This document shows, piece after piece, positions 22,927 through 31,391 of a stretch of DNA of 38,422 nucleotides. Both the position numbers and the translations under genes were made by a program. Below the pieces are notes generated by a model. The model had not been told where the DNA came from, ran no database searches, and worked only from the letters and a program-made list of their open reading frames with translations. Source of the DNA: Achromobacter insuavis. GTDB taxonomy: Bacteria; Pseudomonadota; Gammaproteobacteria; Burkholderiales; Burkholderiaceae_B. Numbering within the stretch: the stretch's first letter is position 1; the number at the start of each line of letters is the position of its first letter. Location of the stretch: contig NZ_CADIJR010000059.1 in assembly GCF_902859645.1 (NCBI RefSeq), forward strand, positions 1 through 38,422, in the 5' to 3' direction.

Positions 22927-23906
22927 GCGCCCAGTGGGGCGTGGCGGGCGAACTGCCCGCCGTCGACCGCAAGGTCGCGCGCGAGGCGGCGCGCTGGCTG
23001 CTGCGCCTGAGTTCCGAGCGCGCCACCGATGCCGACGTCCATGCCTGCCAGCAATGGCGCGCCAGCAAGGCCGAGCATGAACATGCCTGGCAGCGCGCGC
23101 AGCGCGTCAATCAGCGCTTCGGCCTGATCCCGGCGTCCCTTGGCATGGCGGCGTTGAACCGGCCCGAATCGGCCGGTCGGCGCGCGGCGCTCAAGACGCT
23201 GGCCGCGCTGATCGTGGCCGGGCCGGCGGGTTGGGCCGCCTGGCGCGCCAGTCCGTTCGAATGGACCGCCGACTACCGCAGCGCGACCGGCGAACAGCGC
23301 CAGGTGGCGCTCAGCGACGGTTCCTCCATGCGCCTGAACACCGCCAGCGCGGTCGACGTCCTGTACGACGCCGACCAGCGGCTGGTGCGGCTGCGCGCCG
23401 GCGAGATCGCGGTCCATGCGGTGGCCGAGACCGGCGCCCATGCGCGGCCCTTCGTGGTGCGCACGAAGCAGGGCGATATCCAGGCGCAGGCGGCGCGCTT
23501 CTGCGTGCGCGAAGACGGCTCTGCCTGCCGCGTCAGCGTGCAGGAGGGCGGCGTGACGCTGCGCCGCGGCGACGCCAGCCTGGCGCTGGCCGCCGGCGAG
23601 CAGGCCTGGCTGCGCGATGATGACGCGCCGCGCATCGAGCCGGCCGACCCGCATGCCGCCGACTGGACGCGCGGCGTGCTGCACGCCAGCGCCTGGCGCC
23701 TGGACGCCTTCGCGGCGGAGCTGGGCCGCTACCGGCCCGGCGTGCTGCGCTGTGATCCGGCAGTCGCCGGGCTGCGCATCTCCGGCGCCTTCCAATTGCA
23801 GGATACCGACGCGGTGCTGGCGGCCTTGCCGTCCACGCTGCCGGTGCAGGTGCGCTACCGCAGCGCTTACTGGGTGACGATCATGCCGCGCGCGGGACAG
23901 GCCTGA
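22905..23906 (+). CDS. hurR: FecR-type anti-sigma/signal transducer HurR
   Basis: A 333-residue FecR protein. The N-terminal cytoplasmic part (DRKVAREAARWLLRLSSERATDADVHACQQWRAS) binds the sigma factor. One membrane segment follows (LKTLAALIVAGPAGWAAW, about 99-116), then the periplasmic FecR domain (ATGEQRQVALSDGSSMRLNTASAVDV, VRTKQGDIQAQAARFCVRED) and a C-terminal STN-like region that meets the receptor's signalling domain. ATG 22905 overlaps hurI by 22 nt and has AAGGGG upstream; GTG 22923 (4-nt overlap) is an alternative. Confidence 0.9.
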   Translation: MHHGGDVSAQWGVAGELPAVDRKVAREAARWLLRLSSERATDADVHACQQWRASKAEHEHAWQRAQRVNQRFGLIPASLGMAALNRPESAGRRAALKTLAALIVAGPAGWAAWRASPFEWTADYRSATGEQRQVALSDGSSMRLNTASAVDVLYDADQRLVRLRAGEIAVHAVAETGAHARPFVVRTKQGDIQAQAARFCVREDGSACRVSVQEGGVTLRRGDASLALAAGEQAWLRDDDAPRIEPADPHAADWTRGVLHASAWRLDAFAAELGRYRPGVLRCDPAVAGLRISGAFQLQDTDAVLAALPSTLPVQVRYRSAYWVTIMPRAGQA

Positions 23907-24018
23907 TTTGTCGTTGTTACAAAAAAGCCGGGGGCGAGCTGTCCGGTTGGCGTTGGCCGAGGGTCATGGTCAGTAGAGGCAAACAAATGCCGATACCCGT
24001 TGGATCGAAAGGACGACC

Positions 24019-26637
24019 ATGGCTCACTCCCCCGCCAGCCGCGCCCGCGGCACCCCCTTGAACCGAGAGGCTCCATGCCGATTGACCCGCCTGGCCCTGG
24101 CGCTGCGCATTGCCACCGTGCTGGCTGCCCCGGCCGTCGCGCTGTGGCCGGCCGCGGCCGCGCAGGCCCAGGCCGCGCCGGCCGAGCAGGCGCGCAGCTA
24201 CCGCATTCCGGCCGGCCCGCTGGCCGAGAATCTGTCGCGCTTCGCCGACAACGCCGGCGTCACGGTGCTGTTCGACGCGGCGCTGGTGGGCCAGCGCCGC
24301 GGTGCCGGACTGAACGGGGAGTATTCCGTGGCTGACGGTTTCGCCCGCCTGCTGGCCGGCAGCGGCCTGGCCGCGCGCGAGCGCAGCCCCGGCGTGTTCG
24401 TGCTGCAGGCCTTGCCGCAGACCGGCGTGACGCAACTGACGCCGGTCACGGTGGAAGGCGAGGGCGCGGCGGTCACGCCGGCCTGGGAAACCCGCAGCGA
24501 CCGCAAGCGCCTGGACGACGCGCAGGTGCGCAGCTGGAGCGACCTGGGCAAGCGCCTGGAACCCGGCGTGAATTTCAACCGCCAGAACAACAGCATCAAC
24601 ATCCGCGGCCTCGACCAGGACCGCGTGCTGACGCGCGTGGACGGCATCCGCCTGCCGTGGCTCGACGACGGCGCGCGCGGCGTCAAGGGCGGCCTGGAGG
24701 CGGTGGACTTCAATTCCCTGTCGCGCCTGGACATCGTGCGCGGCGCCGACGCCAGCGCCGGCGGTTCGGGCGCCATCTCGGGCATGGCCGACCTGTACAC
24801 GCTCGATCCCTCGGACCTGCTGACCGACGGCAAGACCTTCGGCGCGCTGGCCAAGACCGACTACGACACCGCCGACAGCAGCTGGGGCGCCAACGCCGCG
24901 CTGGCCGGGCAGATCCACAGCAATACCTTCTGGCTGGTGCAGGCGGGCGTGCGCAACGGCCACGCGCTCGACAACCGCGGCGACGTCGGCGGCTACGGCC
25001 CGCGCCGCAACCAGCCGACCCCCGAGGACTACGACCAGCGCAGCTTCCTGCTCAAGCTGCAGCAGCGCGTCGAAGGCGGCCACCGCTTCGGCCTGACCGG
25101 CGAATACTTCAAGCGCAAGGCCACCCAGGACAGCATGTTCGAGCAGGGGCCGGGCACCAGCTACCTGATCGGCGAGAACACCACCCGAAAGGAAACCGAG
25201 CGCCAGCGCGTGTCGCTCGATTATTCCTACAAGGCGCCCGCCGAGGGCGGCTGGATCGACAGCGCCACCGCGGTGGTGTACTGGCAGCGCATGCAGCTCG
25301 ATAGCGCGCTCGACGGCGAGCGCAGCCGCGATTCGCGCGCCAACATCATTCCTGGCGATCCGTTCCTCTACGGCTTTCCCAGCGGCGCCTATGGCCGCAA
25401 CAACTCCATCCGCCAGACCATGTTTGGCGCCAACGGCGAGCTGACCAAGCGCCTGGCGGGCAACGCGGTATCGCAGCTGTGGACCGTGGGCGGCGAGTGG
25501 TACGGCAACAAGACCGAGCAGAACTCCAATGGCTACGACAACTGCCCGACGGTGCGTCCCGGCACCCCGGCGCTGTTCGGCCCGCGCACCTGCGACATGC
25601 TGCACACCAACCAGGCCGACGTGCCGCTGTCCAAGGGCAGCCAGTGGGCGCTGTGGGTGTCCGACGAGTTCAGCTTCGGCGACGGCCGCTACACCGTCAT
25701 GCCGGCGCTGCGCTACGACCACTACGAGCAGACGCCCAAGTCCACCGAGAGCTACGCCAGCAACCGCAACGGCGGCGTGCTGCCGCCCGAGAACAGCGGC
25801 GGGCGCTTCTCGCCCAAGCTGCTGACCACCTGGAAGGCGGCCGACGACCTGAGCCTGTACGCGCAGTACGCGTATGGCTTCAAGGCACCCAGCGCGACGC
25901 AGCTGTACACCAACTACGGCGGCCCCGGCACCTACCTGCGGGTCGGCAACCCCTACCTGAAGCCGGAAACCAGCAAGGGCTGGGAGCTGGGCGCCAAGCT
26001 GGGTTCCGATTCGCTCGGCGGCGCGTTATCGTTCTTCGACAACCGTTACCAGAATTTCATCGACAGCAATGTGCCGCTGGATGCCAACTCGCCGCAATGG
26101 CAGCCGGGCTGGGCCGGGCAGTACCCGCTGGGCGTCACCGGCAACGTCAACCGCGCCAAGGTGCGCATCTACGGCGCCGAGGCCAGCGCGCACTGGAAGT
26201 TCTCGCCGGGCTGGCGCACCTGGGGCTCGCTGGCGTGGGCCGTGGGCAAGGATGAGGGCACCGGCCAGTACCTGAACTCGGTGGCGCCGCTGAAGGCGGT
26301 GCTGGGCGTGGGCTACGGCCGCGACGTGTGGGGCGTGGACGCGATGCTGACGACCGCCCTGCGCCGCAACAAGGTCGAGTACCCGGAAGCCGGCGCCACG
26401 ACGCCCAACCGCGACTTCCAGGCGCCCGGCTACGGCGTGGTGGACCTGATGGGCTACTGGCGGCCGACGGCGGTCAAGGGGCTGCAGGTGCAGGCCGGCG
26501 TGTTCAACCTGTTCGACAAGAAGTACTGGGAAGCGATCAACGTGCCGACCGCCGGCGCCACGGCCCTGCCGCGGCCGGTGGACTGGTACACGGAACCGGG
26601 GCGCAGCCTGCGCGTCTCACTGACTTATCAATACTGA
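24019..26637 (+). CDS. bhuR: TonB-dependent haem/haemoglobin receptor BhuR
   Basis: An 872-residue outer-membrane receptor. The signal peptide ends near AAAAQA (residue 50). An STN signalling domain (YRIPAGPLAENLSRFADNAGVTVLFDAAL, about 61-132) contacts HurR; then plug (NINIRGLDQDRVLTRVDGIRLPW) and 22-strand barrel ending in VSLTYQY with terminal aromatic Tyr. The FRAP and NPNL boxes of haem receptors appear as FKAP (621-624) and NPYL (644-647). No histidine lies between them, where HemR-type receptors have a haem-ligand His. AAGGA precedes the ATG. Its upstream gap (23907-24018) should hold the HurI-dependent promoter. Confidence 0.93.
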   Translation: MAHSPASRARGTPLNREAPCRLTRLALALRIATVLAAPAVALWPAAAAQAQAAPAEQARSYRIPAGPLAENLSRFADNAGVTVLFDAALVGQRRGAGLNGEYSVADGFARLLAGSGLAARERSPGVFVLQALPQTGVTQLTPVTVEGEGAAVTPAWETRSDRKRLDDAQVRSWSDLGKRLEPGVNFNRQNNSINIRGLDQDRVLTRVDGIRLPWLDDGARGVKGGLEAVDFNSLSRLDIVRGADASAGGSGAISGMADLYTLDPSDLLTDGKTFGALAKTDYDTADSSWGANAALAGQIHSNTFWLVQAGVRNGHALDNRGDVGGYGPRRNQPTPEDYDQRSFLLKLQQRVEGGHRFGLTGEYFKRKATQDSMFEQGPGTSYLIGENTTRKETERQRVSLDYSYKAPAEGGWIDSATAVVYWQRMQLDSALDGERSRDSRANIIPGDPFLYGFPSGAYGRNNSIRQTMFGANGELTKRLAGNAVSQLWTVGGEWYGNKTEQNSNGYDNCPTVRPGTPALFGPRTCDMLHTNQADVPLSKGSQWALWVSDEFSFGDGRYTVMPALRYDHYEQTPKSTESYASNRNGGVLPPENSGGRFSPKLLTTWKAADDLSLYAQYAYGFKAPSATQLYTNYGGPGTYLRVGNPYLKPETSKGWELGAKLGSDSLGGALSFFDNRYQNFIDSNVPLDANSPQWQPGWAGQYPLGVTGNVNRAKVRIYGAEASAHWKFSPGWRTWGSLAWAVGKDEGTGQYLNSVAPLKAVLGVGYGRDVWGVDAMLTTALRRNKVEYPEAGATTPNRDFQAPGYGVVDLMGYWRPTAVKGLQVQAGVFNLFDKKYWEAINVPTAGATALPRPVDWYTEPGRSLRVSLTYQY

Positions 26638-26705
26638 CCCGCGCTGCCGCCGCTGCGCGTCAGCGGCGGCAGTCCTGATTTTCCATTCCGGCCGGAGAGC
26701 CCGCA

Positions 26706-27764
26706 ATGAACCAAGAAGTGAAGCACACCGATTTCGATACCCGCGCCGCCGACCTGCGCGCGCGCAACGACGCGCTGGCGGCGAGCCAACCCGGCCTGCG
26801 CGCCCGCAACCTGGCGCAGGCGCTGGGCGTGTCCGAGGCCGAATGGGTCGCCGCCGGCTGTGGCGGCGTCAAGGCCACCGAACTGCACGGCCAGCCGCAG
26901 GAGATCTTCCGCGAACTGGGCACGCTGGGACCGGTGATGGCCTTGACGCGCAATGACTGGTGCGTGCATGAACGCCACGGCGAATACCTGGACATCCAGG
27001 CCGACGGGCCGGTGGGCCTGGTGCTGGGTCCCGACATCGACCTGCGCGTGTTCTTCTCGAGCTGGCGCTCGGCCTGGGCGGTCGAGCAGGACGGCCGCCA
27101 CAGCCTGCAGTTCTTCGACGGCGAGGGCGTGGCGGTGCACAAGGTCTACCGCACCGAGGCCACCAACGCCGCAGCGTTCGATGCGTTGGTGGCCCGGTTC
27201 GCCGGCGCGTCGCGCTGGCCCGAGACCGCGCCCTATGCGCCCGCCGCCGACGCGCCGCGGGTCGAGGACAGCGCGCAGTGGCGCCAGGCCTGGCTCGGCA
27301 TGCAGGACACGCACGAGTTCTTCCCGCTGCTGCGCAAGTTCAAGGTGTCGCGCCTGGCGGCGCTGGAGGCGGCCGGCGAGGACCTGGCCCAGACCGTGCC
27401 GGTGGAATCGGTCGAGCGCATGCTGGAGTCGGCCGCGGGCAGCGGCCTGTCGATCATGTGCTTCGTCGGCAACCGGGGCATGATCCAGATCCATACCGGA
27501 CCCGTTGAGCAGCTGCGCCGCACCGGTCCCTGGTATAACGTGCTGGACCCGAAGTTCAACCTGCATCTGGACACCACCGCCATCGCGTCGGCGTGGGTGG
27601 TCAACAAGCCCACCAGCGATGGCTGGGTGACGTCGCTGGAGCTGTATTCTTCCAGCGGCGACCTGATCGCGCAGTTCTTTGGCGAGCGCAAGCCGGGCAA
27701 GCCGGAACTGCCGGGCTGGCGCGAATTGATGTTGGGTCTGTGCCGCGTGCCGTTGGCCGCGTGA
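26706..27764 (+). CDS. bhuS: haem-handling/degrading cytoplasmic protein BhuS
   Basis: A 352-residue member of the HemS/HmuS family built from two related halves. First half: GTLGPVMALTRNDWCVHERHGEYLDIQ and VHKVYRTEATNAAAFDALVARF; second half: GLSIMCFVGNRGMIQIHTGPVEQL and WYNVLDPKFNLHLD. These proteins take haem from the importer and hand it to, or act as, a haem-degrading enzyme. The gene starts 68 nt after bhuR and is followed after 10 nt by bhuT, so the five bhu genes form one transcript. Confidence 0.92.
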   Translation: MNQEVKHTDFDTRAADLRARNDALAASQPGLRARNLAQALGVSEAEWVAAGCGGVKATELHGQPQEIFRELGTLGPVMALTRNDWCVHERHGEYLDIQADGPVGLVLGPDIDLRVFFSSWRSAWAVEQDGRHSLQFFDGEGVAVHKVYRTEATNAAAFDALVARFAGASRWPETAPYAPAADAPRVEDSAQWRQAWLGMQDTHEFFPLLRKFKVSRLAALEAAGEDLAQTVPVESVERMLESAAGSGLSIMCFVGNRGMIQIHTGPVEQLRRTGPWYNVLDPKFNLHLDTTAIASAWVVNKPTSDGWVTSLELYSSSGDLIAQFFGERKPGKPELPGWRELMLGLCRVPLAA

Positions 27765-27774
27765 GGATGAAGCA

Positions 27775-28608
27775 ATGAAGAAATGGCTGGCGATGGCGGC
27801 GGGATGGATGCTGGTGGCTTGCGCGCAGGCGGCGCCGCCTGCGCGCGTGGTGACCCTGGGCGGTAGCGTGACGGAGATCGTGTACGGCCTGGGGCAGGGC
27901 GACAGGCTGGTGGGCGACGACCAGTCCAGCCTGTACCCGGAAGCCGCGACCAGGCTGCCGCGCGTCGGCTATTACCGCGCGGTGCCGGTGGAGGGCGTGC
28001 TGGCGCTCAAGCCCGACCTGGTGCTGGCGTCCGAGCAGGCCGGCCCGCCCGAGGCGCTCAAGCGCCTGGGCGAAGTCGGCGTGAAGGTCGTGAGCGTGCC
28101 GGACGCGCCGTCGGTCGACTCGCTCAAGGCGCGCATCCGCGCCGTCGCCGGCGCGCTGGACGTGGCGCCGGAAGGCGAACGGATGGTGCAGGAGGTCACG
28201 CGCGAGCTCGACAAGGCCGAGGCGCTGCCGGCCACCCGCGCGCGGGCGCTGCTGCTGATCAACCGCAACGGCGCGCCGCAGGGCGCGGGGCATGGCACCG
28301 CGGCGGCCGAGGTCATGCACCTGGCCGGGCTGGCCAATGTGCTGGACGGGCAGCAGGGCTACAAGCCGCTGTCGCCCGAGGCCATCGGCGCGCTGGCGCC
28401 GGACCTGATCATCGTGACGCGTGAATCGCTGCAGGCCAGCGGCGGCCTGGAAGGCTTCGCGCGGCTGCCCGGCATCGCCGTGACGCAGGCCGCCGCGAAG
28501 CAGCGCATCATCGTCATGGACGACCTGCTGATCCTGGGCCTGGGGCCGCGCCTGCCGCAGGCGCTGACCCAGCTCAAACAGGAGGCCGCGCATGCCATGG
28601 CGCGCTAA
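27775..28608 (+). CDS. bhuT: periplasmic haem-binding protein BhuT
   Basis: A 277-residue class III binding protein. The signal peptide is MKKWLAMAAGWMLVACAQA; the stretch L-V-A-C could also serve as a lipobox (Cys16). RVVTLGGSVTEIVYGLG starts the N-lobe, and Tyr66/Tyr67 in GYYRAV correspond to the haem-ligand Tyr of ShuT/HmuT. The rigid linker helix is SVDSLKARIRAVAGALDVAPEGERMVQEVTREL. It delivers haem to BhuUV. The 3' end overlaps bhuU by 17 nt. Confidence 0.92.
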   Translation: MKKWLAMAAGWMLVACAQAAPPARVVTLGGSVTEIVYGLGQGDRLVGDDQSSLYPEAATRLPRVGYYRAVPVEGVLALKPDLVLASEQAGPPEALKRLGEVGVKVVSVPDAPSVDSLKARIRAVAGALDVAPEGERMVQEVTRELDKAEALPATRARALLLINRNGAPQGAGHGTAAAEVMHLAGLANVLDGQQGYKPLSPEAIGALAPDLIIVTRESLQASGGLEGFARLPGIAVTQAAAKQRIIVMDDLLILGLGPRLPQALTQLKQEAAHAMAR

Positions 28609-29590
28609 CCCGCCCCTGGCGCTGGTGTTGCTGGCGGTGGCGTTGGTGGCGGCGGTGCTGGCGGCCAGCGCCAGCGGCGCGGTCTCGATTCCGTTGCGCG
28701 AGCTGCCGTCGCTGTTGTGGGGCACGCCCACGCCGGAGCAGGCGTTGTGGCGCAATGTGCTGATCGACATCCGCCTGCCGCGCGTGCTGCTGGCGGTGGT
28801 GATGGGCGCCGGCCTGGCGATCTCGGGCGCGGCGCTGCAGGCGCTGTTCCGCAATCCGCTGGCCGAGCCCGGCCTGATCGGCATTTCCGCCGGCGCGTCG
28901 CTGGGCGCCGTCATCGCCATCGTGATGACGCATGGCGGCTTCTGGTACACCGCGCCGGGCGCCTTCATCGGCAGCCTGATCGCGACGCTGTCGGCCTACA
29001 TGGTGGGCCGGCGCGTGCCGGGCGTGGCCGGGCTGCTGCTGGCGGGGGTGGCGATCACCGCCATCGCCTTCAGCCTGATCGGCCTGTTCACCTTCATGGC
29101 TTCCGACGCGCAGCTGCGCGACCTGACCTTCTGGAACATGGGCAGCCTGGCCGGCGCCAGCTGGAAGCTGCTGGCCTTCCTGGGGCCGTGGGTGCTGCTG
29201 CTGTCGCTCTGGCTGATGCGCCAGTGGCGCGTGATGAACGCGCTGCTGCTGGGCGAGCGCGAAGCCCAGCACCTGGGCTATTCGCTCAAGCAGGCGCGGG
29301 CCCGGCTGGTGCTGGCCTGCACCCTGATCGTCGGGCCGCTGGTGGCCGCCAGCGGCACCATCGTGTTCGTCGGCCTGGTGGTGCCGCACCTGGTGCGCAT
29401 GACGCTGGGCGCCAACCATCGCCTGCTGCTGCCCGCCTGTCTGCTGGGTGGCGGGCTGGTGATGACGCTGGCGGACTGGCTGGCGCGCATCGTGGTGGTG
29501 CCGGCCGAACTGCCGATCGGCCTGGTGACCGGACTGGTCGGCGGGCCGTTCTTCCTGTGGTTGCTGGCGCGCGGCCGGAGGCACGGTTGA
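28592..29590 (+). CDS. bhuU: haem ABC transporter permease BhuU
   Basis: A 332-residue FecCD-type permease with about ten helices. Signatures are IRLPRVLLAVVMGAGLAISGAALQALFRNPLAEPGLIGISAGA and the coupling region TIVFVGLVVPHLVRMTLGANHR. AGGAGG lies six bases before ATG 28592, which is inside the bhuT end (17-nt overlap). The stop and the bhuV start share one base (TGATG). With BhuV it imports haem across the inner membrane. Confidence 0.93.
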   Translation: MPWRANPPLALVLLAVALVAAVLAASASGAVSIPLRELPSLLWGTPTPEQALWRNVLIDIRLPRVLLAVVMGAGLAISGAALQALFRNPLAEPGLIGISAGASLGAVIAIVMTHGGFWYTAPGAFIGSLIATLSAYMVGRRVPGVAGLLLAGVAITAIAFSLIGLFTFMASDAQLRDLTFWNMGSLAGASWKLLAFLGPWVLLLSLWLMRQWRVMNALLLGEREAQHLGYSLKQARARLVLACTLIVGPLVAASGTIVFVGLVVPHLVRMTLGANHRLLLPACLLGGGLVMTLADWLARIVVVPAELPIGLVTGLVGGPFFLWLLARGRRHG

Positions 29591-30375
29591 TGCTGGCCGC
29601 TGAAAACCTGACCCTGGCGCGCGACGGCAAGCGCATCCTGGAGCGCGTGTCGCTGGCGATCCATCCTGGCGAAGTGGTGGGCCTGCTGGGCAGCAATGGC
29701 GCCGGCAAGTCGACCCTGCTGGGCGCGCTGTCGGCCGAGCTGGGCGCCGACGGCGGCAGCCTGACGCTGGATGGCCGCCCGCTGGACGCGATGCCGCCGC
29801 GCGAACAGGCGCGCAAGCGCGCGGTGCTGCCGCAGAAGCCCGGGCTGACCTTCGACCTGGGGGTGCGCGAGGTGGTGGCGATGGGCGCCTATCCCTTTCC
29901 CGAACTGTCGCCGGCCGAGGTCGACGCGCTGGCGCGCCAGGCCCTGGAATGGGCCGACGTCAGCCACCTGGACGGGCGCCGCTATCCGCAACTGTCGGGC
30001 GGCGAGCAGCAGCGGGTGCAGTTCGCCCGGGTACTGGTGCAGTGCCGCGCGGCGCGGGCCGCGGGCGAGGCCCGCTATCTGCTGCTGGACGAGCCCACCG
30101 CCAGCCTGGATCCGAAGCACCAGGCCGACCTGATGCGGCGCGCGGCGCAGCTGGCGCGCGAAAGCCATACGGGCGTGCTGGTCATCCTGCACGACATGAA
30201 CCTGGCGGCGCGCTGGTGCGATCGCCTGCTGCTGCTGAGCGGCGGCCAGGCGGTGGCGCTGGGCACGCCGGCCGAGGTGCTGACGCCGGCCAACCTGTTC
30301 CTGGCGTATGGCATCGAGGCGCAGGTGATGCCGCATCCGCTGCAGGCCGACCGCTTGCTGGTGCTGATGGCTTGA
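29590..30375 (+). CDS. bhuV: haem ABC transporter ATPase BhuV
   Basis: A 261-residue HmuV-type ATPase: Walker A GSNGAGKST (34-42), signature LSGGE in YPQLSGGEQQRVQFARVL, Walker B YLLLDEPTASLD, switch His in ILHDMNLAARWCD. The insert ARVLVQCRAARAAGEARYLLL between signature and Walker B is common in HmuV proteins. It is the last gene of the haem operon; the start overlaps the bhuU stop by one base. Confidence 0.93.
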   Translation: MLAAENLTLARDGKRILERVSLAIHPGEVVGLLGSNGAGKSTLLGALSAELGADGGSLTLDGRPLDAMPPREQARKRAVLPQKPGLTFDLGVREVVAMGAYPFPELSPAEVDALARQALEWADVSHLDGRRYPQLSGGEQQRVQFARVLVQCRAARAAGEARYLLLDEPTASLDPKHQADLMRRAAQLARESHTGVLVILHDMNLAARWCDRLLLLSGGQAVALGTPAEVLTPANLFLAYGIEAQVMPHPLQADRLLVLMA

Positions 30376-30407
30376 TGGGGGCGAGCCCCGGTAAAATGGG
30401 GCATCGC

Positions 30408-30427
30408 GGCGGCCGCGGCCGCCTTTT
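30408..30427 (+). terminator. weak terminator-like palindrome after bhuV
   Basis: GGCGGCCGCGGCCGCC (30408-30423) is a perfect palindrome that folds as a 6-bp stem with a CGCG loop and is followed by TTTT. It lies 32 nt after the bhuV stop and 27 nt before yajQ. The short T-run makes termination uncertain; it could also be part of the yajQ leader. Confidence 0.35.
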
Positions 30428-30454
30428 CCTCATCTACCGACAGGACCTAGTGTC

Positions 30455-30937
30455 ATGCCTACTTTCGACGTCGTCTCCGAAGTCGACAAACACGAACTCA
30501 CCAACGCCATCGACCAGGCCAACCGCGAGCTCGCCACCCGTTTCGATTTCAAGGGCACGGATGCCAAGTTCGAGCTGGAAGGCTTCGTGGTGACGCAGAT
30601 CGCCTCCAGCGCGTTCCAGCTCAAGCAGATGCTGGATATCCTGCGCGGCCGGCTGTCGGCGCGCGGGATCGACGTGCGCTGCCTGGATGTGGCGGATCCG
30701 CTGGAGAACCTGGGCGGGGCGCGGCAGAAGGTGACGATCAAGCAGGGCATCGAGCAGCCGGTGGCCAAGAAGCTGATCGCGGCGATCAAGAACGCCAAGC
30801 TCAAGGTCGAGAGCCAGATCAATGGCGACAAGCTGCGGATCAGCGGGAAGAAGCGGGATGATCTGCAGACGGCGATTGCGTTGTTGAAGAAGACGGATGT
30901 GGATTTGCCGTTGCAGTTTGAGAATTTTCGGGACTGA
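30455..30937 (+). CDS. yajQ: YajQ-family nucleotide-binding protein
   Basis: A 160-residue DUF520/YajQ protein that begins with the invariant MPTFDVVSEVDKHELTNAIDQA and contains TRFDFKGTDAKFELE and QKVTIKQGIEQPVAKKL. Homologues bind cyclic di-GMP or other nucleotides and act as effectors; the E. coli protein has no settled role. The length is normal. The last 30 or so codons use TTG, GAT and TTT far more than the neighbours do, although the protein sequence stays conserved. The gene stands alone between the bhu operon and a gene-free repeat region. Confidence 0.93.
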   Translation: MPTFDVVSEVDKHELTNAIDQANRELATRFDFKGTDAKFELEGFVVTQIASSAFQLKQMLDILRGRLSARGIDVRCLDVADPLENLGGARQKVTIKQGIEQPVAKKLIAAIKNAKLKVESQINGDKLRISGKKRDDLQTAIALLKKTDVDLPLQFENFRD

Positions 30938-30968
30938 GTTTTTTTTGGCGGCGGGGGCTTCGTAGGCC

Positions 30969-31146
30969 GCCCGTTGCGCGGGGCGCCTGGGGGGTGGGCG
31001 CCCACGATTGCGGTCCGGAGCGTTCGCTCCGGACTTGCCTAGGCGGCCCCCCCCTTCCTCATCTTCGTCCAGGCCTTCGGCCTTCCCTTCAGATTCCCTC
31101 GGGCGCATCGAGGTTGCCCACCCCCCAGGCGCCCCGCGCAACGGGC
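30969..31146. repeat. perfect 31-bp inverted repeat around a hairpin core
   Basis: Arm 30969-30999 (begins GCCCGTTGCGCGGGGC) is the exact reverse complement of 31116-31146. The 116-nt spacer contains a second perfect hairpin, GTCCGGAGCG-TT-CGCTCCGGAC at 31013-31034, and a small AGGCC-TTC-GGCCT. No open frame or flanking target duplication is seen. It looks like a REP/BIME-type pair of intergenic elements in opposite orientation. Confidence 0.75.
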
Positions 31147-31208
31147 TACCGGCGTCTGGGTTTGCGGCGCTGTCAGGTCAGTGAGGGGCGGAGAGATTTG
31201 CGTTGCCC

Positions 31209-31242
31209 GCAAAGACCGGCCGCGCGGGCGGCCGGTTTTTGC
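31209..31242. terminator. intrinsic (possibly bidirectional) terminator between yajQ and the Ada/AlkA gene
   Basis: ACCGGCCGC (31215-31223) and GCGGCCGGT (31228-31236) form a perfect 9-bp stem with a GCGG loop, followed by T5. Flanking GCAAAG and TTTTTGC extend the pairing to about 15 bp with one G-T pair. It lies between convergent genes and can stop plus-strand transcription; the minus-strand T-run is poorer. Confidence 0.75.
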
Positions 31243-31391
31243 ATACGCATTGTGGTGCGTCGAGGGGGGGGCGCTGCGCGCCCGAGAAGGGCGCGCTGGG
31301 GCTTTTCCGGAGATTGGCGGGTTTGGGTCTTGTTGGGCTGGGCCATCGGCGTGACTTGCGCTTGCATGGCGGCGCGGCCCGTTATTCCTTT

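Larger units (their letters stand above)
30938..31391. other. 454-base gene-free stretch with repeats and a terminator
   Basis: No credible reading frame is present. The stretch holds a T8 run right after the yajQ stop, the 31-bp inverted repeat (30969-31146), the intrinsic terminator (31209-31242) and a G/T-rich segment up to the end of the Ada/AlkA gene. From 31243 to 31391 the only structure seen is a short ACGCA/TGCGT pair near 31246-31261. Confidence 0.6.

Noticed and set aside
30969-31146. Inverted repeat as a MITE or insertion sequence
   Set aside because: No target-site duplication is visible, and the arms are internal to a larger imperfect repeat; an intergenic repeat pair fits better.
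31197-31236. Classical attenuator (mutually exclusive hairpins) before the Ada/AlkA gene
   Set aside because: The small hairpin overlaps only the outer A/T pairs of the terminator stem, and the Ada/AlkA gene is on the other strand and convergent.
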